Part shown: positions 1 to 11,344 of the stretch, in pieces
How the letters are laid out: every line of letters begins with the position of its first letter
How positions within the stretch are numbered: the stretch's first letter is position 1
Assembly: GCA_002786065.1 (NCBI GenBank)
Contig: NHNY01000036.1
Span: 175,860 to 239,859 of the forward strand
Source of the DNA: Microcyclospora pomicola
Taxonomy: Eukaryota; Ascomycota; Dothideomycetes; Capnodiales
DNA length: 64,000 nucleotides
Reading direction: 5' to 3'
Made by a program: the position numbers and the translations under genes
Notes under the pieces: model-generated
The model's database searches: none
What the model was told of the DNA's origin: nothing
What the model saw: only the letters and a program-made list of their open reading frames with translations

Positions 1-1410
1 CTTCTACGTCAGGTGCCATCTGCGTCTGCAACTCTCGCCAGAACATTAAAGCTCGAATTCCCCGCGGATATTGCCACAACACGGTCATACCTTCAGTTTC
101 AGAAGCACCTGCTGCGGTTGACGGACTACGTGCCTGAGCTGAAACTCGAAGTCATGGCCCTGATCACTCAACGACTAGTCAGTATCGACATCCAGGTTCA
201 ACTTGATTTTGAGGATCTAGGAGAGGAGGAAGAAGAGAAGGTTTTGCATACAAGGTCGAGCCTCGGCGATGAGGTGGACACCGATGATAGTGATCTCGAC
301 ACGCTCTCGGAGTCAGAGGTCACGACGAGCGAGCATGAGCAGCTTTTGCGAGACTTGAGGCTGAAAGTGTCAAAGATGGACGGAACCCTCGATCTGCTCT
401 TCGAATACTACAATCCTTCTATCCAAGACGGCCTAAGCCCAGAGATCAACGAGTCATTCCAGCAACTTCTATCACATTTCTCGAAGTTCATCATGCCCAA
501 TCGTACTCGACATGCACAGTTCCTTCTGTTTCATTTCTCGCAGAACTCAAGCAGTCACGTCATGCTTTTCGCTCGGCAATGTCTAGACATCGCTACTGGT
601 GGTGGCTCTCCCTCCCAACGTTTGACGGCTTGTGCTTATCTGGCCAGCTTCGTAGCGCGAGGTGCGCACGTCCCGGGCGATTGCGTTCAGGAGGTCTTCG
701 AAGTGCTCTGTGACTACCTCGAGCACATGCGAGCCAAGTACGAACCCAGCTGTCGAGGGCCTGACCGCCGGACATACAGCCTGTATTACGCTGTTGCACA
801 AGCAATATTGTATATCTTTTGCTTCCGATGGCGGGATCTCGTCCTGGGATCCTCAACCCCAGAGCCTGGGGATGCGGACCTCAGCGAGGACGACCTGCTT
901 GCAGAAGGCCGCGAACTTGCGTGGTACCCTCGCATCAAGGAGGTTCTTACGAAGAACATCTACTCGAAACTCAACCCTCTCAAAGTCTGCTCACCTGTGA
1001 TTGTGAGCGAGTTTGCCAAGATTGCCAACCACCTTCGCTTCATATACGTCTTCCCCTTGCTGGAGACAAACAAACGCGTTCGCCTCGGGCAGGTATCAAA
1101 CTACTATTCCATTGGCGCTTTGACCGACGTTGGGCGGCGAGAGACAGCCTTCGACCGGAAGACCGGCGAAGCGCATCTGCAGCTTGAGGCTTATTTCCCC
1201 TTTGATCCGTACCTCCTCCCCAAGAGCAAGCACTGGGTGGTGAGCGACTACAACGAGTGGAAACTACCTGCAGGTCTTGCGCGAGACGACGATGACGAAG
1301 AAGATGGACGCAGTGATTCCGACGGGAGTGACGAGAGCGAGGAGGAGGATTACGACCTGGAGGAGCTTGACGGTATCCCCTTGCCGGACAGCGTGTCCGT
1401 GAGCAGTTGA
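1..1410 (+). CDS. RRN3: RNA polymerase I initiation factor Rrn3/TIF-IA (5' truncated by window)
   Basis: Rrn3 bridges RNA polymerase I to the promoter-bound core factor and is needed to start rRNA synthesis in the nucleolus. The open frame runs from base 1 to the TGA at 1408-1410 (469 residues visible), so the N-terminus lies outside the window; the GTG at 13 is not a start. Recognised by family blocks: a leucine-rich opening with HLLRLTDYVPEL, the block LLSHFSKFIMPNRTRHAQFL (about residues 155-174), a helical repeat-like middle, and FPFDPYLLP before the tail. Two acidic stretches are present, EEEEE near residue 78 and a D/E-rich tail over the last ~40 residues; the family has similar acidic loops. 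No intron is needed in the visible part. It converges on the next gene, which lies on the minus strand. Confidence 0.9.
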   Translation, partial: LLRQVPSASATLARTLKLEFPADIATTRSYLQFQKHLLRLTDYVPELKLEVMALITQRLVSIDIQVQLDFEDLGEEEEEKVLHTRSSLGDEVDTDDSDLDTLSESEVTTSEHEQLLRDLRLKVSKMDGTLDLLFEYYNPSIQDGLSPEINESFQQLLSHFSKFIMPNRTRHAQFLLFHFSQNSSSHVMLFARQCLDIATGGGSPSQRLTACAYLASFVARGAHVPGDCVQEVFEVLCDYLEHMRAKYEPSCRGPDRRTYSLYYAVAQAILYIFCFRWRDLVLGSSTPEPGDADLSEDDLLAEGRELAWYPRIKEVLTKNIYSKLNPLKVCSPVIVSEFAKIANHLRFIYVFPLLETNKRVRLGQVSNYYSIGALTDVGRRETAFDRKTGEAHLQLEAYFPFDPYLLPKSKHWVVSDYNEWKLPAGLARDDDDEEDGRSDSDGSDESEEEDYDLEELDGIPLPDSVSVSS

Positions 1411-2237
1411 AGAGACGGTGTCGCAGTATGCCGCTTACGAAATGATGATTCCTTGACATGCATTCTTTGCATGCATGCTTTAATGCCTATTTGGAGCACT
1501 TTAGCGTGGCGCTCAGGAGTACATTTCATCTTTTTGGGGGTTTCGAGCGTGGCGCATGGACATACCGCGCATTGTTTTTGTTATATATGTCTTCATGACT
1601 GTCACAAACATCATTCATAGATGTATTTGATGTACTTCATGTGTACCATAACGCAATATTAAACAAACTTGAGTACCTGTCTCCGCGCGCATATGCCGAA
1701 TAAAGAATCGGCACGATGTGTATATATGTATGCTGTTCACATCATCATTGTCATACTGGGTATCTATGTTCGTTGCTGTTTGTGTCCGTACTCTCATTTC
1801 TTCAGCCGCATCTTCCTGCTCCTCCTCTTTGCCCTCTTCCTCCTCTTGTCGCAAACACTCGTAGCAAAGTAGGAACAAAAGTAGACAGAAACGTAACTCG
1901 GAACGCCATGGCCTGTACCTCCGTGGAGGCGGTCTTGAAGCTTTCGGTGGGTATCATCTGGAATTGAACGGTACAAAAAAGCAGGAAGGAGCAAGCAAAT
2001 CGTGGCAGTAAAAGAGTAAGAACAAGGAAGGAAATGGTCGTGAATTGCCCGAGAGGAGATCTCCCAGCTGTAGCTTCCTCTGTCCTGGTACAGAGAGCAG
2101 TATACAGCACCTCTGGGTAAGGCAAGGGTCGGAAGGCGGTTCTTCCTGCTCGGTCTCGGTATGCTTCATTCTCGTCAGCAGACACCGAACTATGCGCTGC
2201 TCTTGCCCTGCTATAGGCTATGCGTGGAACCGCGCAT
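1411..2237. other. convergent intergenic region
   Basis: This stretch lies between two convergent genes and must hold both 3' UTRs. It contains T/C-rich runs (about 1795-1860) and short chance frames only. I see no RNA gene or repeat in it. Confidence 0.5.
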
Positions 2238-3557
2238 TCACAGTTCTGTCAGCGCAGCTTCGGCCAGCTGGCGATATCGGTCCGGCTGGAAGCGTTCCTT
2301 CGCCCATCCACGCTTGCGTCCCTCCTGGATCCGACGCTGCTTGTCCGTCTGCTTGTCCGGTCCAGCGGCATTAGTCCCCAGGCTGGCAGGATGTGGGAGC
2401 TGCTGAACTGGTGTAGCAGGAACACTTTGAGGCCGGGAGCTTAGCGTGCGGCCAGAGATCCGGTTCGCGAGTTTGGGTTTCTCGGGTTGCTGGGTGACCA
2501 GCACCCGAGATCTCGCAAGCGTGAGGAATTTCAGATGCGTCTGGATCTGCGAACGAAGGGCTGTGAGGTGGGTGTCGATCGCCGTGGTGTGGCGGTCCTG
2601 AGCAGGACTGGTATGTGCGGGTGCTTGACGGTATGACATCCGGCTGAAGTAATCGGGTAAGGTTGGTGTAGTGGGAGAGATGGGTGAAACAGAATCATCA
2701 GTGTCGGAAGTCGTGAATTCGTCGTCCGATCCCATGGGTGATACTGCAGGAGGTGGCTCATCCCGCCGGAAGAAACCAGGCGAGGCCGATTGCAGACCTC
2801 CAGATGGACGACTGGAGGCTATTGTGGGCATAGTCAGGCGATGAAGATGTGGAACGGTTCGATGGGGATTGCCGGAATTCATCGATCTGGCCTGGTAAGA
2901 AGGCGCATCGAGGTGTGAACGAGACCGTTGCAGCATGATCTTGTTAGGTTGTTTTGCTGGTGAGGTCATCAGTGACATGCGCGACATATCCCGTTGTAAG
3001 CGATTAGGGATCATCGCGTCGCTGAATCTGTCTGTGTTGGCACGGATGGAGAAATCAAAGGCACTGTCGGTACTCGAAGGTGGATTGCTATCGGTGCGGA
3101 TGTGTGGTTGACCTGCTAGGGGAGCCAGCTCGTCTTCCAGATTGCCATATTGCTCGTCATGATATTCGTTGAAGTTTCGATGAGGTGGTGACACATTTGC
3201 GCCGTGACCGTCAACATGCTGGGGTGGCGAGGGGATTTTGCTATAGCGAGCATGTGCGGATGCTGCTTCATAGCTAGTCTGCGAGCTCGGCAGAGCGTTC
3301 AGAGCGTCGTTGTAGTACTGCGCGGCTTGATCGTAGGCTGGCACCTTGGCGGTAGAGTGATTGTGAATCTGTCTTGCCAGCTCGTCGTGCGCCGAACCGA
3401 GGAAGAAGCAGATGTACGACCGGTGCAGTGGGAACCGCGTGTCGTCGATCTCTGGGAGCAGTTCGCGACCAGCCTGTATGCAACGTCGATATTGATGCTG
3501 CAAAAAGAGCGATTTCAGGTGGCGTAACTCGACCGGATACATCTCGGACGGAGCCAT
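2238..3557 (-). CDS. uncharacterised fungal protein with helical N-terminus and Ser/Pro-rich body
   Basis: I do not recognise a named family. The first ~100 residues (439 in total) are helical, with the look of a TPR-like pair: YPVELRHLKSLFLQHQYRRC and the block SYICFFLGSAHDELARQI. The middle (about 110-360) is low-complexity, rich in Ser, Pro, Asp and His. The C-terminus is basic and helical, ending in RYRQLAEAALTEL, and may be a second conserved patch. The start was set at the ATG at 3557 (MAPSEMYP...) because the frame beyond it opens only with GTG. It is divergent to MPH1 across a 1.2-kb gap. The single uninterrupted frame of this length and its ordered ends support a real gene; its function is unknown. 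Confidence 0.7.
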   Translation of the reverse strand: MAPSEMYPVELRHLKSLFLQHQYRRCIQAGRELLPEIDDTRFPLHRSYICFFLGSAHDELARQIHNHSTAKVPAYDQAAQYYNDALNALPSSQTSYEAASAHARYSKIPSPPQHVDGHGANVSPPHRNFNEYHDEQYGNLEDELAPLAGQPHIRTDSNPPSSTDSAFDFSIRANTDRFSDAMIPNRLQRDMSRMSLMTSPAKQPNKIMLQRSRSHLDAPSYQARSMNSGNPHRTVPHLHRLTMPTIASSRPSGGLQSASPGFFRRDEPPPAVSPMGSDDEFTTSDTDDSVSPISPTTPTLPDYFSRMSYRQAPAHTSPAQDRHTTAIDTHLTALRSQIQTHLKFLTLARSRVLVTQQPEKPKLANRISGRTLSSRPQSVPATPVQQLPHPASLGTNAAGPDKQTDKQRRIQEGRKRGWAKERFQPDRYRQLAEAALTEL

Positions 3558-4777
3558 GGCTGCTGGATTGTCTTTCGAGGTAGGCAGGCCTCGATGGAGG
3601 AGGTGGATGAAATGTCGCAAAGTTTGGGAATAGCAAGAAACCTGTCTAGGATTCACCGAAGAAGTGAGGTCGATCGCACGGCACTGCGTCGGAGGTCAAG
3701 GGCCGAGATAGATGACACGCACGACATGTGGTGGGACGCCTCAAGGTTCTCGCGCGACAGTTGTAAATTTCATTCGCCCTTGCTTGAAAGCCATTGCTAT
3801 AATAAGTGCCAAAGGCGTCCTCGGCATTTGCACATTCCGTTCAATTTGCCATATCACCATCGCTACAGCTAGCACAACGGATCGTTGTGAAAGGGAAGCG
3901 CTTCGAAGGCACGAACCAATCTGGATCAACTACTTCGACGCTCGACTTTCAACATAATGACATTACGTCTCGTCCCCCGCCTTGGCACGGTCCAGGTGGT
4001 GGACATGCGATTGACGACGTTTCTGTTGGCACGAGAGGTGGTGTCGTGGCAGACGAATGGGAGAGCAGAAAAACAAAATGAGTTTAGGACTAGAGGCGCG
4101 CAACAAGGTTGTGGGGAGCCACAAGATCCCGTGAGCCGCCTGGAATGCAGAATGCTACTGAGTTGGAGAGAATATGCGAAGTCCGTCATACATGTATCTA
4201 TCAATGCAGGGGTACGCGCACTGCGAGCCCTCGATTGACCCCTTGCCACCCACCTTGCATGCAGTTTTCCCTGTGATAGACAGGTCGGTATATATCGACG
4301 CACTGCTATCCTATTTGTCCCTTTCGGCATGCTTACGCCGGCGTAAGCCCCGATCAATCTCTTTCCTGTTATCAGTCACCCCGAAGTAGTGATTGCACAT
4401 CATCATTATCCTTGTACCTTGGAGATAGATCAGATCAGCCACTTACTACACCGATGTACCAACGGCCAGACGAGATGGCGCAAGTCAATCGCCAAACCAT
4501 AAAGCTCGATGCTTCCTGTGCTTCGCGGTCGAGACGTCACGGGATTGAGATCTGCATTACATCTTGTGCGGAGACGTTGAGAGAAGTGGCTTAGCTGAGC
4601 GCAGAGTGAAGTGCGAATTAAGCTACGGATAATGTGGACAAGCATGCCGGCTGCCCGGGTCGCCGGGCTTTCTTGACCACGACTTCTGGCTGGTAGTCGC
4701 GTAGCATCGCGTGACATCGCGTTTACCTCCACTTCATACCATTGCCCATAGTATCATTGGGTGGCGATAGCAATGCG
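3558..4777. other. divergent intergenic region upstream of MPH1
   Basis: This 1.2-kb gap separates the start codons of two divergent genes and should carry both promoters. I found no convincing coding exon, tRNA or repeat. An in-frame extension of MPH1 upstream to 4742 opens only with TTG and was not used. Confidence 0.5.
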
Positions 4778-7700
4778 ATGCCATTCAGCGACGACTATTT
4801 TGACGAAGGCGACGATACTGAATTTTTGGCCGTCGCTACACAGCTCGAGACTTCTCAGCATGGCAACTTCTCCGACACATCTCCCCGGCCGTTCAAGCGG
4901 CGGCGGATGAAAGAGTCTACTCTTCAAATTGACAGACCTGGGTTGGACGGGTCAGATCAACGAGTACCTGAAGAAGATCCAGAATACTACCTTCCTGGCG
5001 AGACTGGAGAAGACTGTGATGTTGCCAAGACATCCAGGTACAAGATTCATGTTCCGAAAGATGGAGCACAGTTTCCCAACGCATATTTCACGCAGACTCA
5101 GGTTGATCTTGACTCAAGCCCAGGCCGTTTTAGAGGCCCCGTATGGAAGAAGCCGCAGCAAAGTGCTGCAGTTCCTCCTCGATCAGGAGCAAGCACAACA
5201 TCCAATGTAGGTAGAAGTGTAGGCTTACAACCCCGTAAACCTGTCACGAATGCGCCAGTAGCGAATGGTCAGCAATTGCTGAGTTTTGGTCCTAAACACA
5301 CTTCGAAAGAGAGCGAAAATGGCCGCGCGCATCTCGGAGCTCGTATGCATGGAGAAGAAAGTGCACTCTTCCACCAGTATGATCCACCAGAACAGAGTAC
5401 CGAGCGATCTGGACGAAGTGGGTCGTATGCCGCTGTACGAGAGCTGGCAGACTTGCCATCCGATGCTTTCGCATCTTCGCCATACGAGAAGCCGGCACAA
5501 GCACAAGTAATTATGATCTCATCTCAGCAAGATCAGTCCCATGGGGCAAACCCCGGCCTTCGCGGTCCACAGGCAGGACTGAAGCAGATGACGATATTCG
5601 GTCAACCAGCAACACAAGCCTTGTCGGCATCGCAAGCAGCAAACAAAAGGCATGCCTGGCCACTCAAGTCGAAGGATGAAGCACCAACACACCACCAACT
5701 CAGTCAAGAGGCAATGGCTACCTGGACATACCCGACCAATCTAGGCACCGTTCGAGACTATCAATATAACATTGTGAAGCGTAGTCTGTTCCACAATACC
5801 CTGGTAGCCTTGCCGACCGGCTTGGGCAAGACATTCATCGCGGCAACCGTGATGTTGAATTACTATCGCTGGACCACCAATGCCCAAATCATCTTCATGG
5901 CCCCAACGAAGCCCTTGATCGCTCAACAGATGGACGCTTGTTACCACATAGTCGGCATTCCCCAGCATGACACTGTGCTCATGACTGGTGAGACGGCGCC
6001 CGTTGTGCGTGGCGATGAGTGGCAGGAGAGAAGAGTGTTCTTCATGACCCCACAAACTGTCATCAATGATCTCAAGACTGGTATCAGTGATCCGAAGAAA
6101 ATCGTGCTCATTGTGGTCGATGAGGCTCACAAAGCGACGGGAGGCTATGCTTATACTGAGGTGGTTGCCTTCGTCCGCCGCTTCAACAGTAGTTTCCGAG
6201 TGCTGGCTTTGACAGCGACCCCCGGGTCAACCGTAGAATCTGTTCAAGCTGTTATTGATAATCTGGACATATCCCGCGTCGAACTGCGCACTGAAGTGTC
6301 GCTGGACATTCGATCTTACACGCATGAGAAGCAAACCGAGACAGAAGTTTTTGACTGGAGTGACGAACAACAGCTTATCATGGAACACCTCACCAAAGCT
6401 CTGAAGCCGTCACTTGACAAGCTTAGCACACAAAACGCATACTGGTCCCGCGACCCTATGTCTCTAACAGCATTTGGCATGAACCAGTCACGGCAAAAGT
6501 GGTCACAATCTGACGCAGGGCGAAAAGCTCCGATGGGCGTCAAAGGCATGGTCAACGCAATCTTCACAGTCCTGGCCTCGTTTGGACATAGCATAACACT
6601 GCTGAAGTTCCATGGAATCGCGCCGTTCTACACCAACATTCTTGAGCTCCAGCGTCAAGTGGAGAGTGGTGAGACCAAAGGAAAGACCGCGAAAGGAATC
6701 ATCGAGTCGGCAGACTTTGTGAAGATGTTCAATCTCATCCGCGGATGGACCAGGAATCCAGACTTCATCGGTCACCCCAAACTGCAATATCTTCGCGAAG
6801 TAGTTCTCAATCACTTCCTTGACGCTGGTGAAGGTAGGCAGGGAGGGAGTGTGCCACCAAGTGCTACACGAGTCATGGTCTTTGTCTCGTACCGTGACAG
6901 CGCTGAAGAAGTCTGTCGTGTGCTCAAACGCAACGAGCCCATGATCAGACCACATGTGTTTGTTGGTCAGTCCGGCAAGGCTGGTTCCGATGGTATGAAC
7001 CAGAAAAAGCAGAATGCTGTCATTCAGGACTTCAAGGCCGGCAAATACAACACGCTGGTCGCAACTTCAATCGGTGAGGAGGGACTGGATATTGGCGACG
7101 TCGATCTCATTGTCTGTTATGATGCTTCGGCGTCGCCTATACGGATGTTACAACGGATTGGACGCACTGGTCGCAAACGAATGGGCCGAATCGTTCTACT
7201 TCTTATGCGGGGAAAGGAGGAAAACGACTATGCCAAAGCCCAAGACAACTACGCATATATTCAGAAGACCATTGCTGATGCTAAGAAGTACAACTATCAC
7301 GAAGACCGAAGCCCAAGGATACTTCCTAAGGATGTCTCACCAGCCGAAGACAAGAGAGTTATTGCGATTCCTCCTGAGAACAGCCAGCCCGTTGATCTGA
7401 ATGAGAAAGGACGCAAAGCGAAAGCCAAAGGCAGGAAACGCGCACCAAAGAAGTTCAACATGCCTGATGGCGTGCGGACCGGCTTTGTGAAGGCCTCGAA
7501 GATAGGGTCTGATGGTGATAGCGATGGTGGACGGGAAGTCATCACCTCGAAGGTCCAACCACTAGCCAAAAAGCCACCGCCAACCAGAAAGATTGTGGCT
7601 GCACCTGAGATTGAGGCTGCGCCGTTGCCTTTTCTGCAGGACGTGCTGTTGAACAGCGTCCAGGAGAAGGAGCTTGAGCGTAAATATGCTCATACCAATG

Positions 7701-8536
7701 GAGGGGATTCAGATATGGTCATTCATGCTCCAGATACGTCACGCTTTCCGAACATGCTCCGCGACTCTACCAGTACCAGATATCTACGGCATGGTCGAGT
7801 CACGAACAAAGTCGCAAGAGCACTGCAGCAGATTCGCAGAATTGACGACATCATGGTTCGGACAATGAAAGAGTCTTTCGACGAGGATGCTATAGTCAGG
7901 CCGGGGCCAGCAGCCTCCCGACTTGCAGATCCTGAGAACAAATTCGAACACCTTGACACCGTTGAAATTCTGCCCGTCAACCCAAAGAAAGCACCGACAA
8001 GAAAGAAATCCGTCGTTCGTAAGAAGCAGATTGTCTCAAATTCCACGGTTGTGAAACCAACCAATTCAAGAAACGGTATTATACGTAAGAATCAGTCCTT
8101 GCGAAGATCAACATCATATGGATCTGCAGCCATGGAGGGCGCAGAATCAAGTCCAGAGCCCACCCCTGCAGACATGCGCATCGGCACACAAGGCATCGAC
8201 CTAGGGTCACGCGATACAAGTGGCGAAGATGACGACGATGAACCTGACAGCGATCTGGAGGGTTTTGTTGCAAGATCAGATGAGGTACTTGAGGTTGTCT
8301 CGTCCTCAATGCCTGGCAGTCTACGTCCCACCCCGAAAGCTAAGGGACGAGGAATGCGTAAGAAGATCAGCAAGGCAGTAATTGACAGCGACGAAGATAG
8401 TGAGGAAATCATACTGGACGATGACCATGACTCACAGCACCACGACATAGCGGACTCCACAGAAGAAGACGTGCGCCCCCAAGCACAACCTCCCGCCAGG
8501 AAGCGACGAGTGATCGATGATAGCGATACAGAGTAG
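4778..8536 (+). CDS. MPH1: FANCM/Mph1-family ATP-dependent DNA helicase
   Basis: Mph1, the fungal FANCM orthologue, is a 3'-5' helicase that unwinds D-loops and remodels stalled forks in the nucleus. The protein has 1252 residues from the ATG at 4778, an intronless frame. Superfamily 2 motifs are complete: Q-motif region VRDYQYNIVKRSL (about residue 325), Walker A PTGLGKT (about 347-353), DEAH in VVDEAHKATGG (about 448-451), the family-typical ALTATPGS motif III, and motif VI QRIGRTGRKR (about 791-800). An insert between the two helicase lobes (about 550-680) is typical of the MPH1/FANCM subfamily. The acidic N-terminus (DDYFDEGDDTEF) and long charged C-terminal tail ending in IDDSDTE are disordered-looking, as in relatives. 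Nothing is missing or broken. Confidence 0.95.
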   Translation: MPFSDDYFDEGDDTEFLAVATQLETSQHGNFSDTSPRPFKRRRMKESTLQIDRPGLDGSDQRVPEEDPEYYLPGETGEDCDVAKTSRYKIHVPKDGAQFPNAYFTQTQVDLDSSPGRFRGPVWKKPQQSAAVPPRSGASTTSNVGRSVGLQPRKPVTNAPVANGQQLLSFGPKHTSKESENGRAHLGARMHGEESALFHQYDPPEQSTERSGRSGSYAAVRELADLPSDAFASSPYEKPAQAQVIMISSQQDQSHGANPGLRGPQAGLKQMTIFGQPATQALSASQAANKRHAWPLKSKDEAPTHHQLSQEAMATWTYPTNLGTVRDYQYNIVKRSLFHNTLVALPTGLGKTFIAATVMLNYYRWTTNAQIIFMAPTKPLIAQQMDACYHIVGIPQHDTVLMTGETAPVVRGDEWQERRVFFMTPQTVINDLKTGISDPKKIVLIVVDEAHKATGGYAYTEVVAFVRRFNSSFRVLALTATPGSTVESVQAVIDNLDISRVELRTEVSLDIRSYTHEKQTETEVFDWSDEQQLIMEHLTKALKPSLDKLSTQNAYWSRDPMSLTAFGMNQSRQKWSQSDAGRKAPMGVKGMVNAIFTVLASFGHSITLLKFHGIAPFYTNILELQRQVESGETKGKTAKGIIESADFVKMFNLIRGWTRNPDFIGHPKLQYLREVVLNHFLDAGEGRQGGSVPPSATRVMVFVSYRDSAEEVCRVLKRNEPMIRPHVFVGQSGKAGSDGMNQKKQNAVIQDFKAGKYNTLVATSIGEEGLDIGDVDLIVCYDASASPIRMLQRIGRTGRKRMGRIVLLLMRGKEENDYAKAQDNYAYIQKTIADAKKYNYHEDRSPRILPKDVSPAEDKRVIAIPPENSQPVDLNEKGRKAKAKGRKRAPKKFNMPDGVRTGFVKASKIGSDGDSDGGREVITSKVQPLAKKPPPTRKIVAAPEIEAAPLPFLQDVLLNSVQEKELERKYAHTNGGDSDMVIHAPDTSRFPNMLRDSTSTRYLRHGRVTNKVARALQQIRRIDDIMVRTMKESFDEDAIVRPGPAASRLADPENKFEHLDTVEILPVNPKKAPTRKKSVVRKKQIVSNSTVVKPTNSRNGIIRKNQSLRRSTSYGSAAMEGAESSPEPTPADMRIGTQGIDLGSRDTSGEDDDDEPDSDLEGFVARSDEVLEVVSSSMPGSLRPTPKAKGRGMRKKISKAVIDSDEDSEEIILDDDHDSQHHDIADSTEEDVRPQAQPPARKRRVIDDSDTE

Positions 8537-9587
8537 AACACCACTATAGATGCCGGCGCATCACAACGTTCTCTCCATTTGGCCCCTGTGCAATGTCACC
8601 ATCATACTGTTTCTGTAGACCCATGATTGTGAACCACGACACCACCATGATCGCCACACAACCCTATAGACGAAACATCTACGGAGCACAAGAAGCCAGT
8701 CTTTGTCGCTATAGCACAGAGCGATATAGCCATTTCCATGGGTAGCAGGCCAGTGGTGCAGAATGCAGACTATAGCACTGTCCCTTCAGATCTGTTAGTC
8801 GCGAGACTTACCAGCACCTTTCGCCACGTTGCTGTGCGCGCACGTCTCGAACGTGGCTTCGTGCAGAATGGTTGTCGCGCTCGCGTGGGAAATGAGACAT
8901 CTAACGCTCTCGAATTGGCGTCGCAACTTTCACGCTAAGCCGCCGTAACAAATTCTCCGAAGAGCTACTCCGTCCTCTTGACAAGAGCGCTATGGGAGCT
9001 TTCCCGTCGGACCAGATCTACAACAGAGATTCGCGAGCTCTATGTATGGCACTAGACGTTCACATTGACAAGCCGATGCGGAATCAATAGCACACTGTAT
9101 GTTTCTCGACGCTCATGGAACTTCTTCTAGTTCAATCGACGTTTTGCCCCTTTGCCGCTTGAGGCCGAGTCGTGTTAGTTCTGGACTAGCGCCAGGTCCA
9201 GATGCACATGGCCTACCCCAGCTCAGCCAGCCCGCCGCGCTCTCTACAGCCACGCTCACCTCACTTCGGCGACTACGACCGAATATTGATTGTCTGGCGA
9301 TGAGGATTGGACCGCTTCAACACGGTCTGGACAGATGAGGCAGGCCGGATATCCGAGCACCCTCCGTGGCGCCACGTGGACTAAGCGCGATGGTGGTATA
9401 GGCGGAACATAGCATATTGCTATATAGAACCTCGGTGCGGCGATGGGAGACCTCGAGAGCCTCTCCATAGTATTCCAAGACTTGTGTGAGTTTTCGCATC
9501 GCTCGTTCATTTTCAAATCTCCTCCAGACTGTTGGCTTGTAAATCCCAACCTGTCACTCGTTCAAGCATTCGAACAGCTCTGCAAAC
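8537..9587. other. intergenic region, promoter of GH128 gene
   Basis: The gap lies between MPH1 and the next plus-strand gene. It holds the MPH1 3' UTR and a promoter with a TATATA element at 9421-9426, about 160 bases before the GH128 start. Short frames here show no family features. Confidence 0.5.
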
Positions 9588-10828
9588 ATGCGTGTTCAGG
9601 GACTGGTGCTGAGCCTGCTCGTGGCGGCGGAGTGTGCTCTGGCGGTGCCGGCGACGACAACACAAAAGACGACTTCGACCAGCAAGACGACTTCTACATC
9701 GACGCACAAGACTACCAGCACGGCCAAGACCACGACCTCGACCAAGAAAACTACATCGACGTCGACCAAGAAGACCACATCGACATCGACTAAGAAAACA
9801 ACTTCCACGTCTACGAAGAAGACTACGAGCAGCACCAAGACTTCTACCACAAGTAAGCCAACAACAACGACCACCAGTAAGGCGACGACGACGACCACCA
9901 GCAAGCCAACGACGACGACCACCAAGACGAGCTCATCGACAACCAGTTTCGTGACCTCTACAACCACAATCCCATCAACCTCAACAGCCTCGGCCACACC
10001 GACCAAAAGCAGCGGCAAGCGTGGTCTTGCATTCAATGACCCTGCGCTCACAGAGCCATTCTCGCTTTCAGGCCAGGGATCAAAGGTCAACTGGGCTTAC
10101 AATTGGGCATCTGATCCTTATTATCCTGGCAACGAGTACACCCCCAACAGCTTCAACGAGGTCTTGACCTATGTGCCTATGCTGTGGAGCGCCGCCAGCG
10201 ACCTCACCAGTATCTGGCAGAGCAACGTTCAGAACTCGATCACAAACTATGGATCCGATTCGGTCTTGTCGTTCAATGAGCCGGATGGCTGCTGCTGGAG
10301 CTGCGGAAACAGCTGCATGAACGTCTCAGCAGCTGTGAGTGCATACAAGCAATGGGTCCAGCCTCTGGCTGGCAAAGTCAAGCTTGGAGCGCCAGCCGTT
10401 ACAAACGGAGTGGGCGATGGTGTCGGAATCAGTTATATGGAATACTTCATGGGCAACTGCACAAGCTGCCAGGTCGACTTCATTCCTATCCATTGGTAGG
10501 TCTCCATGGCAATGCCGTTTGCTTGAGGTATAATGCTAACGAGTTTCTCATCAGGTACGGCAGCGTTCTCGATCCCAGCTCGTTCACGGCATACGTCCAG
10601 AGCTTCTACCAGCAGTTCAACAAGCCCATCTGGATCACCGAGTTTGGCACTTCTAGCGGAACAGACGCGCAGATCATCTCTTTCCTGCAACAGGTCTTGC
10701 CCTGGCTCGACTCGCAGTCATACGTTCAGCGATATGCATACTTCATGGACACCAACTCGGGCTCGCCATACCTGTTGAACTCTGATGATACCATGACGGA
10801 TATTGGTGTCGAGTTCAACAGCGGTTGA
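9588..10828 (+). CDS. secreted GH128-type glycosidase with Thr/Lys-rich linker (2 exons)
   Basis: The product is a predicted secreted or wall-bound glucanase of the Asl1/glycoside hydrolase 128 family, which cleaves beta-1,3-glucan. The CDS is join(9588..10495,10555..10828), 393 residues. The intron (59 nt, GT-AG, branch tgctaac at 10534-10540) joins H-W to Y-G-S. Layout: signal peptide (residues 1-~19, cleavage near ALAVP), a Thr/Ser/Lys linker (about 22-140) including an 8-residue repeat KKTTSTST (nt 9744-9827), then the catalytic barrel from KRGLAFNDP. Catalytic glutamates by family position are E231 in LSFNEPDG and E332 in WITEFGTSS. The linker would be a heavily O-mannosylated stalk. The GH128 call is by motif memory; I am sure of the Asl1-like fold but not of the exact substrate. 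Confidence 0.9.
9744..9827 (+). repeat. 24-bp coding tandem repeat (KKTTSTST units)
   Basis: About 3.5 copies of a 24-bp unit encode KKTTSTST in the linker of the GH128 protein. Flanking sequence carries looser TTTTTSK-like repeats up to about 9925. Such units expand and contract by slippage and would alter the stalk length. Confidence 0.85.
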
Positions 10829-11344
10829 AGCGGGTATCATCTCATTTCTTAGCGAATACCCTCATAGTAATCCCAAAAATTTGTACAGTTCAAGGATCTC
10901 TTGGCTTCGGCCGCTTGCTACAACATGTGTTCGTGATGTGGCTTCCGTGGTGACATGTGGTTACAATGATGTATCCAAAGGTCAGCCTGTGTTTGACCCG
11001 GTCCTCAAGTGCAGCTCTTTGGCCAACTGTACACGTAATTGGTACTCAGAGTCTCCTGCGTCAATGATGAAAGACTCCATCATCCGGAAGCTCAAATCTA
11101 CTTTATACATGTATGGGCAGATCCGAAGCAGGCATTTCTTCCCAACAATGTAGTCTCGTCGCGTGAGCAGCTTCCGGACCCTTGGTAGAACTAAAGTGAA
11201 TGCAGCGAACGGGACCACCCTGAACCTAATCGGCACGCGACAGCTCGCGTGAGGACGTGTATGATGATCTCACTTCATCATGATTTCTTGCAACGAGTAA
11301 GCTCGATCAGCATAGATATTCTCCCGCAGAGGAACCAAGGAATC
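10829..11344. other. intergenic region between GH128 gene and OGG1
   Basis: The 516-base gap between two tandem plus-strand genes holds the 3' UTR of the first and the promoter of OGG1. No coding or RNA feature was recognised. Confidence 0.5.

Noticed and set aside
9744-9827. Regular repeats resembling an array
   Set aside because: They are coding microrepeats of 24 bp without spacers; a CRISPR array is not expected in a fungus and is not present.
9596-10090. 164-codon minus-strand frame, very Val/Leu-rich
   Set aside because: It is the antisense image of the Thr/Lys-rich linker of the GH128 gene; repeat composition alone keeps it open.
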